A model generated the notes under the pieces. It was not told the DNA's origin. It saw nothing but the letters and a program-made list of their open reading frames with translations, and searched no databases. From Idiomarina piscisalsi (lineage in GTDB: Bacteria; Pseudomonadota; Gammaproteobacteria; Enterobacterales; Alteromonadaceae), in the NCBI RefSeq assembly GCF_003987095.1, contig NZ_PIQA01000003.1:186001-250000 (forward strand): DNA of 64,000 nucleotides, given 5' to 3'. The translations under genes and the position numbers were made by a program. Below are positions 1-9,502 of this stretch, in pieces (positions within the stretch are counted from its first letter, which is position 1; the number at the start of each line of letters is the position of its first letter).

Positions 1-810
1 TTGGCGACTAATAATAGTCTGTGCGTTATTGATGATTTGCGCAGAAGTTACGATTGGATCAACACCGCCCCATGGAGTTGAGCCATGAGTTTGTTTACCT
101 TTAACAGTAATTTCAAATTTATCAGACGAAGCCATTAATGGCCCCTTACGATAACCCACATGACCGGTCGGAAAGCCAGCCCAAACGTGAATTCCGAACA
201 CTTTCTCCGGTTTGTTTTCAGCAATAAGATCACCAAATAAACCTTCTTTTAGCATGAGCTCCGCACCGCCTTCTTCACCTTCTGGTGCGCCTTCTTCTGC
301 TGGCTGGAAGATAAACATAACGTTACCTTCCAACTGGTCTTTCATTTCTGCCAGTTTGGTCGCTGCGCCCATGAGCATAGCAACGTGAGTATCGTGACCA
401 CAGGCATGCATAACGCCAACCTCTTTGCCCCGGTATTCAGAGGTAACTGTTGACTTGAACGGCACATCGGTTTTTTCAGTTACCGGCAAAGCGTCCATGT
501 CGGCACGGAGTGCGATAGTGGGTCCTGGTTTGCTACCTTTTAACAGCCCAACGACACCGGTATGAGCAACGCCTGTCGCCACTTCCATACCCAATGATCG
601 TAAATGTTTTTCCACCATTTTGGCAGTTTCAAACTCCCGGTTACTGAGCTCTGGATTCGCATGGATATGACGGCGCCACTCAATGACTTGCTGCTCTAAG
701 TCATTGCCGACAGTCACTGGCGACTGCTGCGCCATAGCCTGACCGGGAAAGGCAAAGGCTCCCAAAGTGGCACTACTGGCCAACAGTAAACTGATAGCAA
801 GCTTTTTCAT
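1..810 (-). CDS. Secreted M20-family amidohydrolase (3' part lies outside the window)
   Basis: Reading down from the ATG at 808-810 gives 270 codons that are still open at base 1, so the C-terminus is missing. The first ~27 residues (MKKLAISLLLASS..., cut after AMA-QQ) form a signal peptide. The mature part has the M20 aminoacylase/hippurate-hydrolase pattern: WRRHIHANPELS, then ALRADMDALP, then ACGHDTHVAMLMG and FQPAEEG. These hold the metal-binding Asp, His and Glu residues of the family. The family hydrolyses N-acyl amino acids or small peptides; a periplasmic location is inferred from the leader. An AGGAGAG ribosome site precedes the start. The real substrate cannot be told from sequence. 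Confidence 0.85.
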   Translation of the reverse strand, partial: MKKLAISLLLASSATLGAFAFPGQAMAQQSPVTVGNDLEQQVIEWRRHIHANPELSNREFETAKMVEKHLRSLGMEVATGVAHTGVVGLLKGSKPGPTIALRADMDALPVTEKTDVPFKSTVTSEYRGKEVGVMHACGHDTHVAMLMGAATKLAEMKDQLEGNVMFIFQPAEEGAPEGEEGGAELMLKEGLFGDLIAENKPEKVFGIHVWAGFPTGHVGYRKGPLMASSDKFEITVKGKQTHGSTPWGGVDPIVTSAQIINNAQTIISRQ

Positions 811-902
811 AAATGCTCTCCTGTGCTCCCAAATTGAACTCGTTAAACCGGGAGGAATTGTTGTTCTGGTACTGGCTAATATCCTGCGCTAAAATCGCCG
901 CC

Positions 903-1379
903 ATGACAACCGATGAAATTTATATGCAGCGAGCATTAGAGCTTGCCGAAAAAGCGCAACAAGCGGACGAAGTACCGGTTGGTGCGGTGCTGGTGCTAAA
1001 CGACGAGATTATTGGCGAGGGCTATAATCAGGTTATTAGCCTATCTGACCCGTCCGCCCATGCAGAAGCACAAGCCATTCGTGCCGCTGGGCAGTCTATT
1101 GAAAACTATCGGTTAGTCGACTCCACTCTGTACGTCACCCTAGAACCCTGTGCCATGTGCGCCGGGCTCATTACTCATGCTCGGGTTAAGCGCTTAGTGT
1201 TTGGCGCCAGCGACCCGCGAACCGGGGCTACCGGCACCGCTATTGAAGTGCTGAACCATGCGTCGATGAATCACAAAGTAGAGGTTGAAAGCGGCGTCTT
1301 GGCGGACGAATGTGGCGACATTTTGCGGCGTTTTTTCCGGGCACGCCGCAAGTCGTCGACCAAGCCAGCCAGTTCTTAG
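903..1379 (+). CDS. tadA: tRNA-specific adenosine-34 deaminase TadA
   Basis: A 158-residue protein that deaminates A34 of tRNA-Arg(ACG) to inosine, a zinc hydrolase of the cytidine deaminase fold. The zinc site is visible as HAE (His53, with Glu55 as proton shuttle) and PCAMC (Cys83, Cys86); the flanking VPVGAVLV and NYRLVDSTLYVTLEP match the E. coli enzyme closely. The open frame extends upstream to 813, but family similarity begins at MTTDEIYMQRAL, so the ATG at 903 is chosen; its ribosome site is weak. It is divergent from the M20 gene and convergent with the antiporter gene. The essential housekeeping role is well established for the family. Confidence 0.93.
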   Translation: MTTDEIYMQRALELAEKAQQADEVPVGAVLVLNDEIIGEGYNQVISLSDPSAHAEAQAIRAAGQSIENYRLVDSTLYVTLEPCAMCAGLITHARVKRLVFGASDPRTGATGTAIEVLNHASMNHKVEVESGVLADECGDILRRFFRARRKSSTKPASS

Positions 1380-1398
1380 CCGACTCGCACTAAATAAA

Positions 1399-1424
1399 AC
1401 CCGGACTACATCAGTAGCCCGGTT
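1399..1424 (-). terminator. Terminator overlapping the antiporter stop codon
   Basis: An imperfect inverted repeat (AACCCGGACTAC / GTAGCCCGGTT) whose loop and one arm include the last codons of the NhaC-type gene. On the minus strand it is followed by TTTTATTT. It looks like an intrinsic terminator partly encoded inside the gene. Confidence 0.6.
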
Positions 1425-2794
1425 GCCGCATAAGCCAGAGTCGCGCCAACACCTGCAATTAAAGCGTACGGCAATTGCGTCCTGACGTGATCGATATGCT
1501 CAACGCCTGAGGCCATAGACGCAATAATGGTGGTATCCGATATCGGCGATGCGTGGTCGCCGAAAATACCTCCCGAAATGGCGGCAGCAATAAACGGCGC
1601 GGGTGGCAAACCAAGTGTCATTGCCAAAGGAATAGCCAACGGCAACATTATGGCAAAAGTGCCCCAGCTTGAGCCTATGGAAAAACCGGTAATTGCCGAC
1701 AGCACAAAAATAAGCGGTAACAACATCCATAGCGCCACCGAACCGTCCAGAACAGACGCCAGGAACTCACCTGTGCCCAAGTCGCGTGTCAGCCCGCCAA
1801 GCGCTATCGACAACCATAAAATGACAGCCAACGGCAAAATATTCCAGGCACCTTTTAGTATGTACTCGACGATATCTTTAATGTTGACCGACTGCGTCAG
1901 CAAGGTACCGATACTCGCAATGCCCAACGCTATATATATGGCGATAAAGACACTCAGCGTACCGTCACCTTCGACCAAGACGCCGTTCCCGGTTATCAGC
2001 AACATAACCGGTACCATAACGACTAAGGAAATAAGGCTGGTCAGTACCACTGTGGTACCTTTGCCGAAAGTCGCTGTTTCGTCAGGGCCATCCCCCCAGG
2101 GATTTTTAGAGACTTGATCGGGCACGGCATTTTTCTCAAACGCTTTCATAGGACCAATATTCCAGTCGAATAAGGCCACGAACAACGCCAGCAAAACCGC
2201 AAATATGGCATAGAAATTAAATGCGATAGACTGAATAAACACCATGAGTGGCTGATCAACGCCCTGCTTTGAAATAAGCGTTAAGTTAAATGCTCCCCAA
2301 GCGTTCAGCGGAATAAGAATACAAATGGCTGCGCAGGTTGAGTCGACAATGTAGGCAAGTTTTTCGCGAGAAATGCCCAGTCGATCATAAATAGGCCGCG
2401 AGGTAGTGCCTGAAATCATGATAGTCACGTTGGACTCAATAAAAACAATGACACCGAGAAACCAGGTCATAAAACGCGCTCGGCGCTTGCTTTCTATCCA
2501 CTGCTTACGCTCGAGCTTCAATACGAATTGCTTAAAAGTCCCGCCTTTTTCAAGTACGCCAAATAGTGCGCCAATGCCCAGCGTGAAAAACCACACCAAC
2601 ATGTTGCCCGGGTCAATAAGTGTTTCCCAGGTACTGTCGAGCGTGCCATAAGCAATATTTGCCGGAGCAGGCCAGAACAGTAGAACATTCGCCAGAATAA
2701 TGCCGCCAATAAGGGCTAACAACACTTTTCGGGTAACAATGGCAAAGACAATTGCCAGCAGGGAAGGTAAAAGGCTCGTCCAGCTCAGTTCCAT
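1406..2794 (-). CDS. NhaC-family Na+/H+ antiporter
   Basis: A 462-residue polytopic membrane protein with about a dozen hydrophobic segments. Near the C-terminus it carries GSSWGTFAIMLPLAIP and FGDHASPISDTTIIAS, the signature region of the NhaC/ion-transporter superfamily. Members exchange protons for Na+ or carry organic anions or amino acids; Na+/H+ exchange would suit a marine cell, but the substrate is inferred only. The frame is open to 2854, but that stretch runs through the terminator of the next gene, so MELSWTSLLPSLL at 2794 is preferred. It is a single-gene unit ending in a hairpin at its own stop codon. Confidence 0.8.
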   Translation of the reverse strand: MELSWTSLLPSLLAIVFAIVTRKVLLALIGGIILANVLLFWPAPANIAYGTLDSTWETLIDPGNMLVWFFTLGIGALFGVLEKGGTFKQFVLKLERKQWIESKRRARFMTWFLGVIVFIESNVTIMISGTTSRPIYDRLGISREKLAYIVDSTCAAICILIPLNAWGAFNLTLISKQGVDQPLMVFIQSIAFNFYAIFAVLLALFVALFDWNIGPMKAFEKNAVPDQVSKNPWGDGPDETATFGKGTTVVLTSLISLVVMVPVMLLITGNGVLVEGDGTLSVFIAIYIALGIASIGTLLTQSVNIKDIVEYILKGAWNILPLAVILWLSIALGGLTRDLGTGEFLASVLDGSVALWMLLPLIFVLSAITGFSIGSSWGTFAIMLPLAIPLAMTLGLPPAPFIAAAISGGIFGDHASPISDTTIIASMASGVEHIDHVRTQLPYALIAGVGATLAYAATGLLM

Positions 2795-2835
2795 GTGGGT
2801 ACGTTCGTTTGTGTTTGATATAGGGAGGTTAAAAT

Positions 2836-2872
2836 AATAAACCGCCGCGGGCAATACCAGCGGCGGTTTATT
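2836..2872 (-). terminator. Intrinsic terminator of the Oar-like receptor gene
   Basis: A GC-rich stem (AAACCGCCGC / GCGGCGGTTT with a short loop), flanked by A-rich and T-rich tracts on both sides. It could work in both directions. It lies 100 bases past the receptor stop codon, beyond a REP-like repeat. Confidence 0.75.
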
Positions 2873-2893
2873 CGTTTGCTCTTATCCTGATCC

Positions 2894-2960
2894 GTAGCCT
2901 GATGCTATTGCATCAGGTACGGTTTTGAGCATTGTTCCTGACGTAATAACGTCAGGCTAC
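2894..2960. repeat. REP-like repeat, double copy (R1)
   Basis: Two short palindromes, CCTGATGCtattGCATCAGG at 2898-2917 and CCTGACGTaataACGTCAGG at 2937-2956, are bounded by GTAGCC on the left and GGCTAC on the right. This is the layout of a bacterial interspersed mosaic element made of two inverted REP units. Related units occur near 19165, 25484, 26211 and, split by an IS, at 56030/57435. Confidence 0.75.
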
Positions 2961-2971
2961 AGTAAGTCCAA

Positions 2972-5900
2972 TTAGAACTTGTATTCAACACCTAAACGGA
3001 CAGACCATAGTGACGGTGCGCCCGCACGAGCTTGTACGTTGCTCACATCACGGAATGAGTTGTACTGGTATTGACCAGCATCATTGATCTCAACGTCAGC
3101 AATAGTGACTGCTCGAGGGAAGCTTGCTTCATAAAGCACACCCCAGTCGTCGTTAATCATGTTGCCTAAGTTTTCAATCACGAAGAATGCTGAAGCTTTA
3201 TGTCCTTCCATGAAGCCAGGCAGTTCTTGCTCTAAGCGCAAGTCAACCTTCGTCCACCATTTACTGTTGAACTCGTTGCGTGGTGCGATACCACCAGCGT
3301 ACTTGTTCAAGCCAGACTCTTCTAAGAACTCAAAGAAGTCAGCAGTCGCAAACGGCGTACCGTCGTCTGAACCAACAGCGAAGTTCGGATCATCGATACC
3401 GGTAGGAACATACAGCAAGCTACGTCCTTGATATGCAATATCACCAAACGCACCGTCAGTCATCGTGTAAGAGAACGGACGACCTTTGTTGCGAGTTGCA
3501 AATAGCGTAACGGTTGTATCATAGCCATCAAAGAACTCTTTAGTGTAGTTAGCTTTGAACGTAAAGCGATGTGGAATTTCATAGTTTGACGTTGCCACAC
3601 CTGGGTTTTGAGCATTTGCGGTTGCCAGGCTAGTGTAGTTTGAGAACGACACTGAGCTAGTCATTGGGTTAACGTCTTCTGCTTTATTGTAAGCGTAACC
3701 TAATGTCCAATCTAACCCGAAATCATGCGACTTGTTTAACGCTAAAGATAACGTAGTTTGAGAGCCTGAGTCACCATCCACATTTGTCAGCATAAAGTCG
3801 TCGCCTTGATCACGACCGTCAGTTGACATTTCATTGAAAATTGGACGGCCATCCGGCGCTGTATCAACTTGCTCAAGACCTAAGTTATAAATAACGGCTG
3901 CATCTTTCTTATCCGTATATAGGAAATCTGCCATCAAAATATAGTCATCAGGCAATGTGAAAGTTGCACCTAAAGCATATTTCCATTCTTTAGGTAGTTC
4001 GAAGTCAGGATCCATTGTATTAATCGGACCTTGGCCACCTGCATTAGCAACTTCATCAAACATTTCCTGAGGAATATCGTAAATTGGGTTTCCTTCACCA
4101 GTATGCGGCACATCGAACAATGACTGTCCTGAGAAGTCGCGGAATGCTTCGTATTGAGTCACACCGTTGTTCGAGTAGTTATTAGAAATCCAAACGTTCG
4201 GGTTACCACCTGAGTACAACCCAATACCACCACGTACTTCAATATCAGGATTCACGAACCAGTTAAAGCCAAAACGCGGCTGCAGTAAGTCCTGATCGCC
4301 CATGTTTTGCTGGTTTGAGAAACCATAAAGCTCTTCATTTAACGGGTTGTAAGTTGGGTAGTCATCACTTGTGTACCAGTCATAACGTAAACCGTAAGTG
4401 AACGTGATATCCATTGGCGCATAATAATACTCGTCCTGGATATAAGCGGTATTCACTGCATAAGCAAACTCAGCAGCAGCGTCTTGCGGGTTGTTTGTAC
4501 CTGCTGCACTTTCATAAATTGCTGCGTAAGGTGTTCCTGCCTCAAAGTCATCGATAGAACCAAAGCGATACTCACCTTCGGCTTCCTGTACGAACAAGTT
4601 GAAAACATCGTACTCTTCACGCTCGATACCGGCAGAAATAACATGGTCACCTAGCAAGTACGTACCTTTCATTTTAAAGAAAGTGGTATCGTACTTCAGT
4701 TTGTTCGCGTGACGAGAGTCGTCAGCGCCTAAGTAAACTGTTGCATCGTTCACACCAATTTGTACTTCACCAAAATCGGTTCCGCCAAGAGGGTTAACTC
4801 GCGCATCAAGCTCTGAGTAACCAACACGTACTTCACTTGAGAAGTTATCACTCCAGTCTGAATATAGCTCACCGACATAAGAGGTAAACTTAGAACCGCG
4901 CTCGTAGAAGTGGTTAGAGAACTCAAGCTCATCGGAATCACCGTCAGATTCAGCAATCGAGTAACCGTCATTGTAGTTGTAGGTCAATGACGCACGATGA
5001 GCATCACTTATATACCAATCTAACTTGGCCAAGAACTTTTCGTCTTCAACAGGCAAGCTTGATGGGAAGCCACCTGGATTATACCCATAGATATCCTGAG
5101 CAATAGTAGCAATTCGCTCTACATCGGCATTCGTTACACCCACAACTTCAGTAGCCGCACCAGACCCTTCTGGACCGCGATCAAAGGTATCTGACCCTTC
5201 AAGCTTCTCGTAAGAAGTGAAGAAAAACAGTTTATCTTCGAGGATTGCGCCACCCAGGTTAAAGCCGTAGCGCTTTTCGCTAAAGTCACCAACGTTAATT
5301 TTGTCGCCTTCTAGCTCGTCGCCTTGCAATGAGTCATTGGTGTAGTCATAGAAAACACCGCCGAACATCTCATTGTCACCGGTTTTGGTAACAGCGTTGA
5401 TATTACAAGCTGTGAAACCACCGTACTGAACATCAAATGGAGCAAACTCAACAGCAACCTGCTCAATAGCATCATAAGAGAACGGCATACGTTCGGTTGG
5501 GTATCCGCTGCTGTTTAAGCCGAAGTTGTCGTTCATACGAACGCCGTCAACCGTTAAGCTGTTAAAACGCGGGTTAGCACCACCACACTGAATATCGCCG
5601 GCGTTGGTTTCATTAATATAAATACGCGGGTCAATACGAACAACATCTTTCAAGTCACGGTTTGCCGACGGCGCATTTTCTAAGTCCTGCAAGTTAAAAT
5701 TAGCCGCTGGACTATTACTACCGTAAAGCGCGTTACTGGTCATGGTTCCTGTTACACTCAGGGTTTCCATAACTTCACGTTCTAGACGCACATTCACATT
5801 CTGAGAGTCACCTAGAGTTAGGTAGACATCCTCAACAACTTGGTTTCTACCTTCAGGACCTTCTACAACGATAGTGTATGGGCCACCTACTGGCATACCG

Positions 5901-6118
5901 CGTGACGAGAATGTGCCTTGTTCGTTTGAACGTAAGGTTTTCACACTCCCTGTTCGTTCGTCGCGAATTTGGACGGTAGCACCAGATACCATTTGGCCTG
6001 ATTCAGTTGTTACAACACCACGAATGCTGGATGATGTTTCCTGAGCAATAGCAGCACCGCTAAGGCCCATAGCAATAGCAGCCGCAAGAGCTGTACGCTT
6101 GAAAGTAGAGTTAAACAT
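2972..6118 (-). CDS. Oar-like TonB-dependent outer-membrane receptor
   Basis: A 1048-residue protein with a signal peptide cut after AAIA-QE. Residues ~28-115 form a carboxypeptidase-regulatory-like (CNA-B/transthyretin) domain, followed by a plug domain with LTVDGVRMNDNFG and a long beta-barrel ending in a C-terminal Phe (RLGVEYKF), as is usual for outer-membrane proteins. The order matches the Oar family, which in marine bacteria imports peptides or other large nutrients using TonB energy. No SusD partner is seen, and the ligand is unknown. The nearby secreted S9 peptidase makes peptide uptake plausible (inference). A GAAGAACAAAACT leader precedes the ATG, and a 10-bp-arm palindrome lies 40 bases upstream. 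Confidence 0.87.
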   Translation of the reverse strand: MFNSTFKRTALAAAIAMGLSGAAIAQETSSSIRGVVTTESGQMVSGATVQIRDERTGSVKTLRSNEQGTFSSRGMPVGGPYTIVVEGPEGRNQVVEDVYLTLGDSQNVNVRLEREVMETLSVTGTMTSNALYGSNSPAANFNLQDLENAPSANRDLKDVVRIDPRIYINETNAGDIQCGGANPRFNSLTVDGVRMNDNFGLNSSGYPTERMPFSYDAIEQVAVEFAPFDVQYGGFTACNINAVTKTGDNEMFGGVFYDYTNDSLQGDELEGDKINVGDFSEKRYGFNLGGAILEDKLFFFTSYEKLEGSDTFDRGPEGSGAATEVVGVTNADVERIATIAQDIYGYNPGGFPSSLPVEDEKFLAKLDWYISDAHRASLTYNYNDGYSIAESDGDSDELEFSNHFYERGSKFTSYVGELYSDWSDNFSSEVRVGYSELDARVNPLGGTDFGEVQIGVNDATVYLGADDSRHANKLKYDTTFFKMKGTYLLGDHVISAGIEREEYDVFNLFVQEAEGEYRFGSIDDFEAGTPYAAIYESAAGTNNPQDAAAEFAYAVNTAYIQDEYYYAPMDITFTYGLRYDWYTSDDYPTYNPLNEELYGFSNQQNMGDQDLLQPRFGFNWFVNPDIEVRGGIGLYSGGNPNVWISNNYSNNGVTQYEAFRDFSGQSLFDVPHTGEGNPIYDIPQEMFDEVANAGGQGPINTMDPDFELPKEWKYALGATFTLPDDYILMADFLYTDKKDAAVIYNLGLEQVDTAPDGRPIFNEMSTDGRDQGDDFMLTNVDGDSGSQTTLSLALNKSHDFGLDWTLGYAYNKAEDVNPMTSSVSFSNYTSLATANAQNPGVATSNYEIPHRFTFKANYTKEFFDGYDTTVTLFATRNKGRPFSYTMTDGAFGDIAYQGRSLLYVPTGIDDPNFAVGSDDGTPFATADFFEFLEESGLNKYAGGIAPRNEFNSKWWTKVDLRLEQELPGFMEGHKASAFFVIENLGNMINDDWGVLYEASFPRAVTIADVEINDAGQYQYNSFRDVSNVQARAGAPSLWSVRLGVEYKF

Positions 6119-6156
6119 AGTTTTGTTCTTCCCGGTTTTGGTTTTGGGTTTTTAAG

Positions 6157-6183
6157 CACAAATAAGGGTATAGCTTATTTGTG
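6157..6183. promoter_or_regulatory. Candidate operator upstream of the Oar-like gene
   Basis: A perfect 10-bp inverted repeat, CACAAATAAG / CTTATTTGTG, with a 7-base spacer, 39 bases upstream of the receptor start. On the minus strand a TTGTCA hexamer adjoins it, so a regulator bound here would overlap a promoter. The identity of the regulator is unknown. Confidence 0.45.
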
Positions 6184-6419
6184 ACAATTCTGTGAAAGAA
6201 AAAGGAAAAAATTAACGAAGCGAAAGCTTTGGAGAAGGAGGACAGAGAATAATAAAAAGAAGAAAAATAAGACGTTCGTTTATTATTCGATGATGCCCCA
6301 CGGCATAACAGCTGATTCATCACAGGAAAGCTCATGACTTGATAAGCCTCGAGACTGTGGTTGGTGGTCGGAGCTGTTGGGTATGCCGTTTGATTCATTA
6401 CGCTTCTAAGACATTTATG

Positions 6420-6435
6420 TGTCAGATATGTGACA
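6420..6435. promoter_or_regulatory. TGTCA-N6-TGACA inverted repeat
   Basis: A short inverted repeat about 100 bases before the likely start of the EEP-family gene, a plausible operator position. The arms are only 5 bp, so chance is possible. Confidence 0.25.
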
Positions 6436-6534
6436 TATTTTAATCAAAATATTCGCCCTTGCCTAGCGCTTTGGGAACCTTTATTCTTCTTAATTGTCTT
6501 AGGCGTTTCTCAAACAGGCATTCCCATGGGCTTT

Positions 6535-7731
6535 ATGCGGTTTTCAATATACTCAACATTTGTACTTTTTATGGTCACTTCTCTTTCTGCGTTCGCAGGT
6601 TCTGGCAAAAGCGCCCCAGAAACAGTTCGTATTGCAACCTTTAATGTCAGTATGGACGCGTCTAATTATTTGCCGGAAAACGAACTCCCTACGCTGAAGA
6701 GCTCTCCTCTTCCTGGTGTTCTGGAGCAAAACCATGAGCAAATTCGTGGTATTGCAGAAATACTTCAACGCGTACGTCCCGATGTGGTCCTGCTGAACGA
6801 GTTTGACTACGTTGATAAAGCCGTAGGTATTGATGTTTTCCGCAGTGATTATTTAGAAGTGTCTCAAAACGGCCAGGCAGCTATTGATTATCCTTATGCC
6901 TACACCGCCCCTGTTAACACGGGGGTGCCTTCGCCTTTTGATTTAAACCGCGATGGCAAAGCCAGCGGCTCTGGTGACGACGCTTGGGCTTTTGGTTGGT
7001 ACCCGGGTCAATACGGCATGGTTATTTTGTCAAAATACCCTCTGGCAGCTGAGGACGCGCGTACCTTCCAGCATTTCCTATGGAAAGATATGCCGGGCCG
7101 CCACATTCCTTATGTACATGACTCAGACAAGCAGCCAACGTCTGAGCCCTGGTTCTCTGAAGACGCTATGGCTCAGTATCCGTTGAGCTCGAAATCTCAC
7201 TGGGATGTGCCGGTAAACATTGGGGACCGTGTTATTCACCTATTAGCGGCGCACCCGGTACCGCCTGTCTTTGACGGTCCTGAGAACCGTAACGGAATGC
7301 GCAACTATGATGAAATCCGCTTGTTTGCTGATTATTTAACACCTGGTCGCGATAACTATCTTTATGACGATAACGGTGTTCGTGGCGGGCTAGGTGAAGA
7401 CGCTAGCTTTGTAATTCTGGGAGACATGAATGCACAAGCAGGCGCAGGTGGTGTTGACGGTGCAATTGAGCAGCTCCTCGAGCACCCGCGCGTCAACGAC
7501 GTTAAGCCACAAAGCGAGGGTGGTAAATTGCATTCGCCGGATATTGAGGGTTCTCAATTTCACACAGCGGCTTGGCGCAAACGTGTTGACTATGCCCTAC
7601 CGTCTGATGACTTAATTGTCAAAAATGCAGGTGTGTTCTGGCCCGTTAACGATGAGCCCGGTGCCGAAATGATGCGAAAGCGCGAGGCCTCTTCTGACCA
7701 CCGTTTGGTGTGGATAGATATTGTGAAGTAA
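6535..7731 (+). CDS. Secreted endonuclease/exonuclease/phosphatase (EEP) family protein
   Basis: The chosen start (ATG 6535, 398 residues) begins with a signal peptide, MRFSIYSTFVLFMVTSLSAFA. The frame is open from a GTG at 6430, and an ATG at 6526 is also possible. The body shows the EEP motif series: VRIATFNVSM, VVLLNEFDY, GMVILSKYPL, ILGDMNAQ and SSDHRLVWIDI. These supply the metal-binding Asn, Glu, Asp and His residues. Related exported proteins act on nucleic acids, sphingolipids or phosphoesters; the substrate here is unknown. It is convergent with ung, and the two stop codons are 11 bases apart. Confidence 0.78.
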   Translation: MRFSIYSTFVLFMVTSLSAFAGSGKSAPETVRIATFNVSMDASNYLPENELPTLKSSPLPGVLEQNHEQIRGIAEILQRVRPDVVLLNEFDYVDKAVGIDVFRSDYLEVSQNGQAAIDYPYAYTAPVNTGVPSPFDLNRDGKASGSGDDAWAFGWYPGQYGMVILSKYPLAAEDARTFQHFLWKDMPGRHIPYVHDSDKQPTSEPWFSEDAMAQYPLSSKSHWDVPVNIGDRVIHLLAAHPVPPVFDGPENRNGMRNYDEIRLFADYLTPGRDNYLYDDNGVRGGLGEDASFVILGDMNAQAGAGGVDGAIEQLLEHPRVNDVKPQSEGGKLHSPDIEGSQFHTAAWRKRVDYALPSDDLIVKNAGVFWPVNDEPGAEMMRKREASSDHRLVWIDIVK

Positions 7732-7742
7732 ACAAACGTCCA

Positions 7743-8402
7743 TTACGCCCATTTAATGGGCTGTCGTCCGTGTTGCTGCAGATAATCGTTGGTTTTTTTG
7801 AAGTGGTTAGCGTCAAAAAAGCCACGATGTGCAGATAAGGGCGATGGGTGTGGCGCGGTCAGAATGTAATGCTTAGTGCCATCAATCAGCGGGATCTTTT
7901 TCTGAGCATGTGAACCCCATAATAAAAACACGACATGCTCTGTCGCTTCCGACACTTTTTTAATAACGGTATCGGTGAAGGTTTCCCAACCCCAGCTTGC
8001 ATGACTGTGCGCTTTTCCCTGCTCTACCGTAAGTACGGTATTCAGCAACAACACACCCTGCTCGGCCCAGCTGGTTAAATCACCATGCTGCGGTAAGACA
8101 GTATCGGGGTAGTCTATGGCTATGGCTTTAAACATATTGCGCAGAGACGGCGGGAACTTCACGCCTTCTTTAACAGAAAAGCTCAGCCCATGCGCCTGCC
8201 CTGGCCCGTGATAAGGGTCCTGCCCCAAAATAACCACTTTCACCTGCTCGGGCTCGGTCAGTTTCAACGCATTGAACACCTCTTCCTTAGGTGGGTAAAC
8301 GACCGTCTGCTGACGTGCCTGCTCAACACGTTGCCACAACTCTTTGAAGTACGGCTTTTGCTTTTCTTCGGCGAGTAAGTCACTCCAGGGCATAAGTTCC
8401 AC
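7743..8402 (-). CDS. ung: Uracil-DNA glycosylase (family 1)
   Basis: Removes uracil from DNA in base-excision repair. The water-activating motif [14 protein letters not shown] (Asp62) and the [11 protein letters not shown] motif (His185) are intact, and the length (219) fits the family. The open frame begins with GTG at 8402, preceded by AGGTAAAGA. An ATG three codons later (8393) is the alternative start; the GTG start aligns better in length with E. coli Ung. The last codons form a small palindrome, GCCCATTtAATGGGC. It is convergent with the EEP gene. Confidence 0.95.
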   Translation of the reverse strand: MELMPWSDLLAEEKQKPYFKELWQRVEQARQQTVVYPPKEEVFNALKLTEPEQVKVVILGQDPYHGPGQAHGLSFSVKEGVKFPPSLRNMFKAIAIDYPDTVLPQHGDLTSWAEQGVLLLNTVLTVEQGKAHSHASWGWETFTDTVIKKVSEATEHVVFLLWGSHAQKKIPLIDGTKHYILTAPHPSPLSAHRGFFDANHFKKTNDYLQQHGRQPIKWA

Positions 8403-8452
8403 TCTTTACCTGTTAGTTTTTTATAAAAGGTATAATTATCAAATTTAACTTA

Positions 8453-9472
8453 TTATTGTTGTCTGATTCTCTGCAACTGTTGCTGATAAAACTGAATGAC
8501 CTCATTACATTTAGCGTCAGGATGAAAGCTCTCCATATCATAATCAACGGGACTAGTATTTTTCGCTGCCTGTTGCATTATCTCAGCTAGCTGTTCGGCA
8601 TTCCCAATATCACTGAGAGGATAAGGAAAGTAACTTTTCAAATACTGAGCCCCATGTGAAGCAGAAGACACAATTGGAAGTTGTGCGTGCATAGCTTCTA
8701 AAAATACCAAGCCGAAAGGCTCACTTTTAGCAGCACTAACAAATACATCAAAACAAGCAAGCCAATCGTGAGGCTTGTTTGAAAAGCCGGGCATAACAAT
8801 ACTACTTTCAGCTTTCTCCCGTATTGCTTTCCAATTTTTGCCATCGCCAACAATAACTAAACGGCTATTTGGCACATCTGCTAAATGAAATGCCTCGATG
8901 AGAGTTTCATGACCTTTGCTATCAACAACTCTTCCTAAGGTTCCAAACACAATTTCATCATTAGCTATACCGTACTGTGCTCTTAGTTGTTCACGAGCAT
9001 CTTTACTGGCAGGAACAGCTTGACTCCAGTTATCAATCTGGGCGCTGTTCTTCTTCAGCGCTGAAGGGATAGCTTCCAGTTGCCATGGTGCAATGGCGAT
9101 CAGAGCATCAAGGTGACGGTGTTGTTGCGGTTTGTAGTGAATATGTAAGGTAGCAATCCTTAAACACTTTCCTGATAGGCCTTTTAACGCTTTACAGGCC
9201 GCACTGAGGTGAGCATGGGCAACGTCTGGCTCAATTTCCCTAATAACTTGACGAGCACGGCGACTTGCGAATAAACGGCTACCATCAATAACCTTAACAC
9301 TAATATTATCGGCAATATGCTGGATAATTGCATTGTCTCGATTTTCTGTTCCCCGCTTATGCAAAACAACCGTAACATCATGGCCTGTATCGGCCTGCAT
9401 ATTAGCCAGTTCTATCGCATGACGTTCACTACCAGCAAAGCTATGAGTCAGAATAATATGTGCAATTTTCAT
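8453..9472 (-). CDS. GT4-family glycosyltransferase
   Basis: A 339-residue GT-B enzyme. The N-terminal half starts MKIAHIILTHSFAGSERHAIELAN, a typical acceptor-side glycine/histidine region. The C-terminal half carries FGTLGRVVDSKGHETLIEAF and the retaining-enzyme E-x7-E motif in SEPFGLVFLEAM. Such enzymes add sugars to lipopolysaccharide core or capsule. Together with the GT25 gene 30 bases upstream it probably forms a two-gene operon. The pair is visibly more A+T-rich than its neighbours, which is common for horizontally acquired surface-sugar genes. Confidence 0.8.
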   Translation of the reverse strand: MKIAHIILTHSFAGSERHAIELANMQADTGHDVTVVLHKRGTENRDNAIIQHIADNISVKVIDGSRLFASRRARQVIREIEPDVAHAHLSAACKALKGLSGKCLRIATLHIHYKPQQHRHLDALIAIAPWQLEAIPSALKKNSAQIDNWSQAVPASKDAREQLRAQYGIANDEIVFGTLGRVVDSKGHETLIEAFHLADVPNSRLVIVGDGKNWKAIREKAESSIVMPGFSNKPHDWLACFDVFVSAAKSEPFGLVFLEAMHAQLPIVSSASHGAQYLKSYFPYPLSDIGNAEQLAEIMQQAAKNTSPVDYDMESFHPDAKCNEVIQFYQQQLQRIRQQ

Positions 9473-9502
9473 CTAATCAGCCTATTCCCTTTTGACTTCA
9501 GA

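Larger units (their letters stand above)
6119..6525. other. Non-coding divergent intergenic region
   Basis: About 400 bases separate the Oar-like receptor from the EEP-family gene. Apart from two palindromes (6157-6183 and 6420-6435), it contains a purine-rich stretch around 6195-6275 and no convincing gene. A minus-strand open frame runs through it (6111-6398), but it overlaps the receptor start and has low-complexity composition, so it is not called. Confidence 0.5.

Noticed and set aside
6111..6398. 95-codon minus-strand frame upstream of the Oar-like receptor
   Set aside because: It overlaps the receptor start and the promoter palindrome and is low-complexity Ser/Phe/Tyr-rich sequence.
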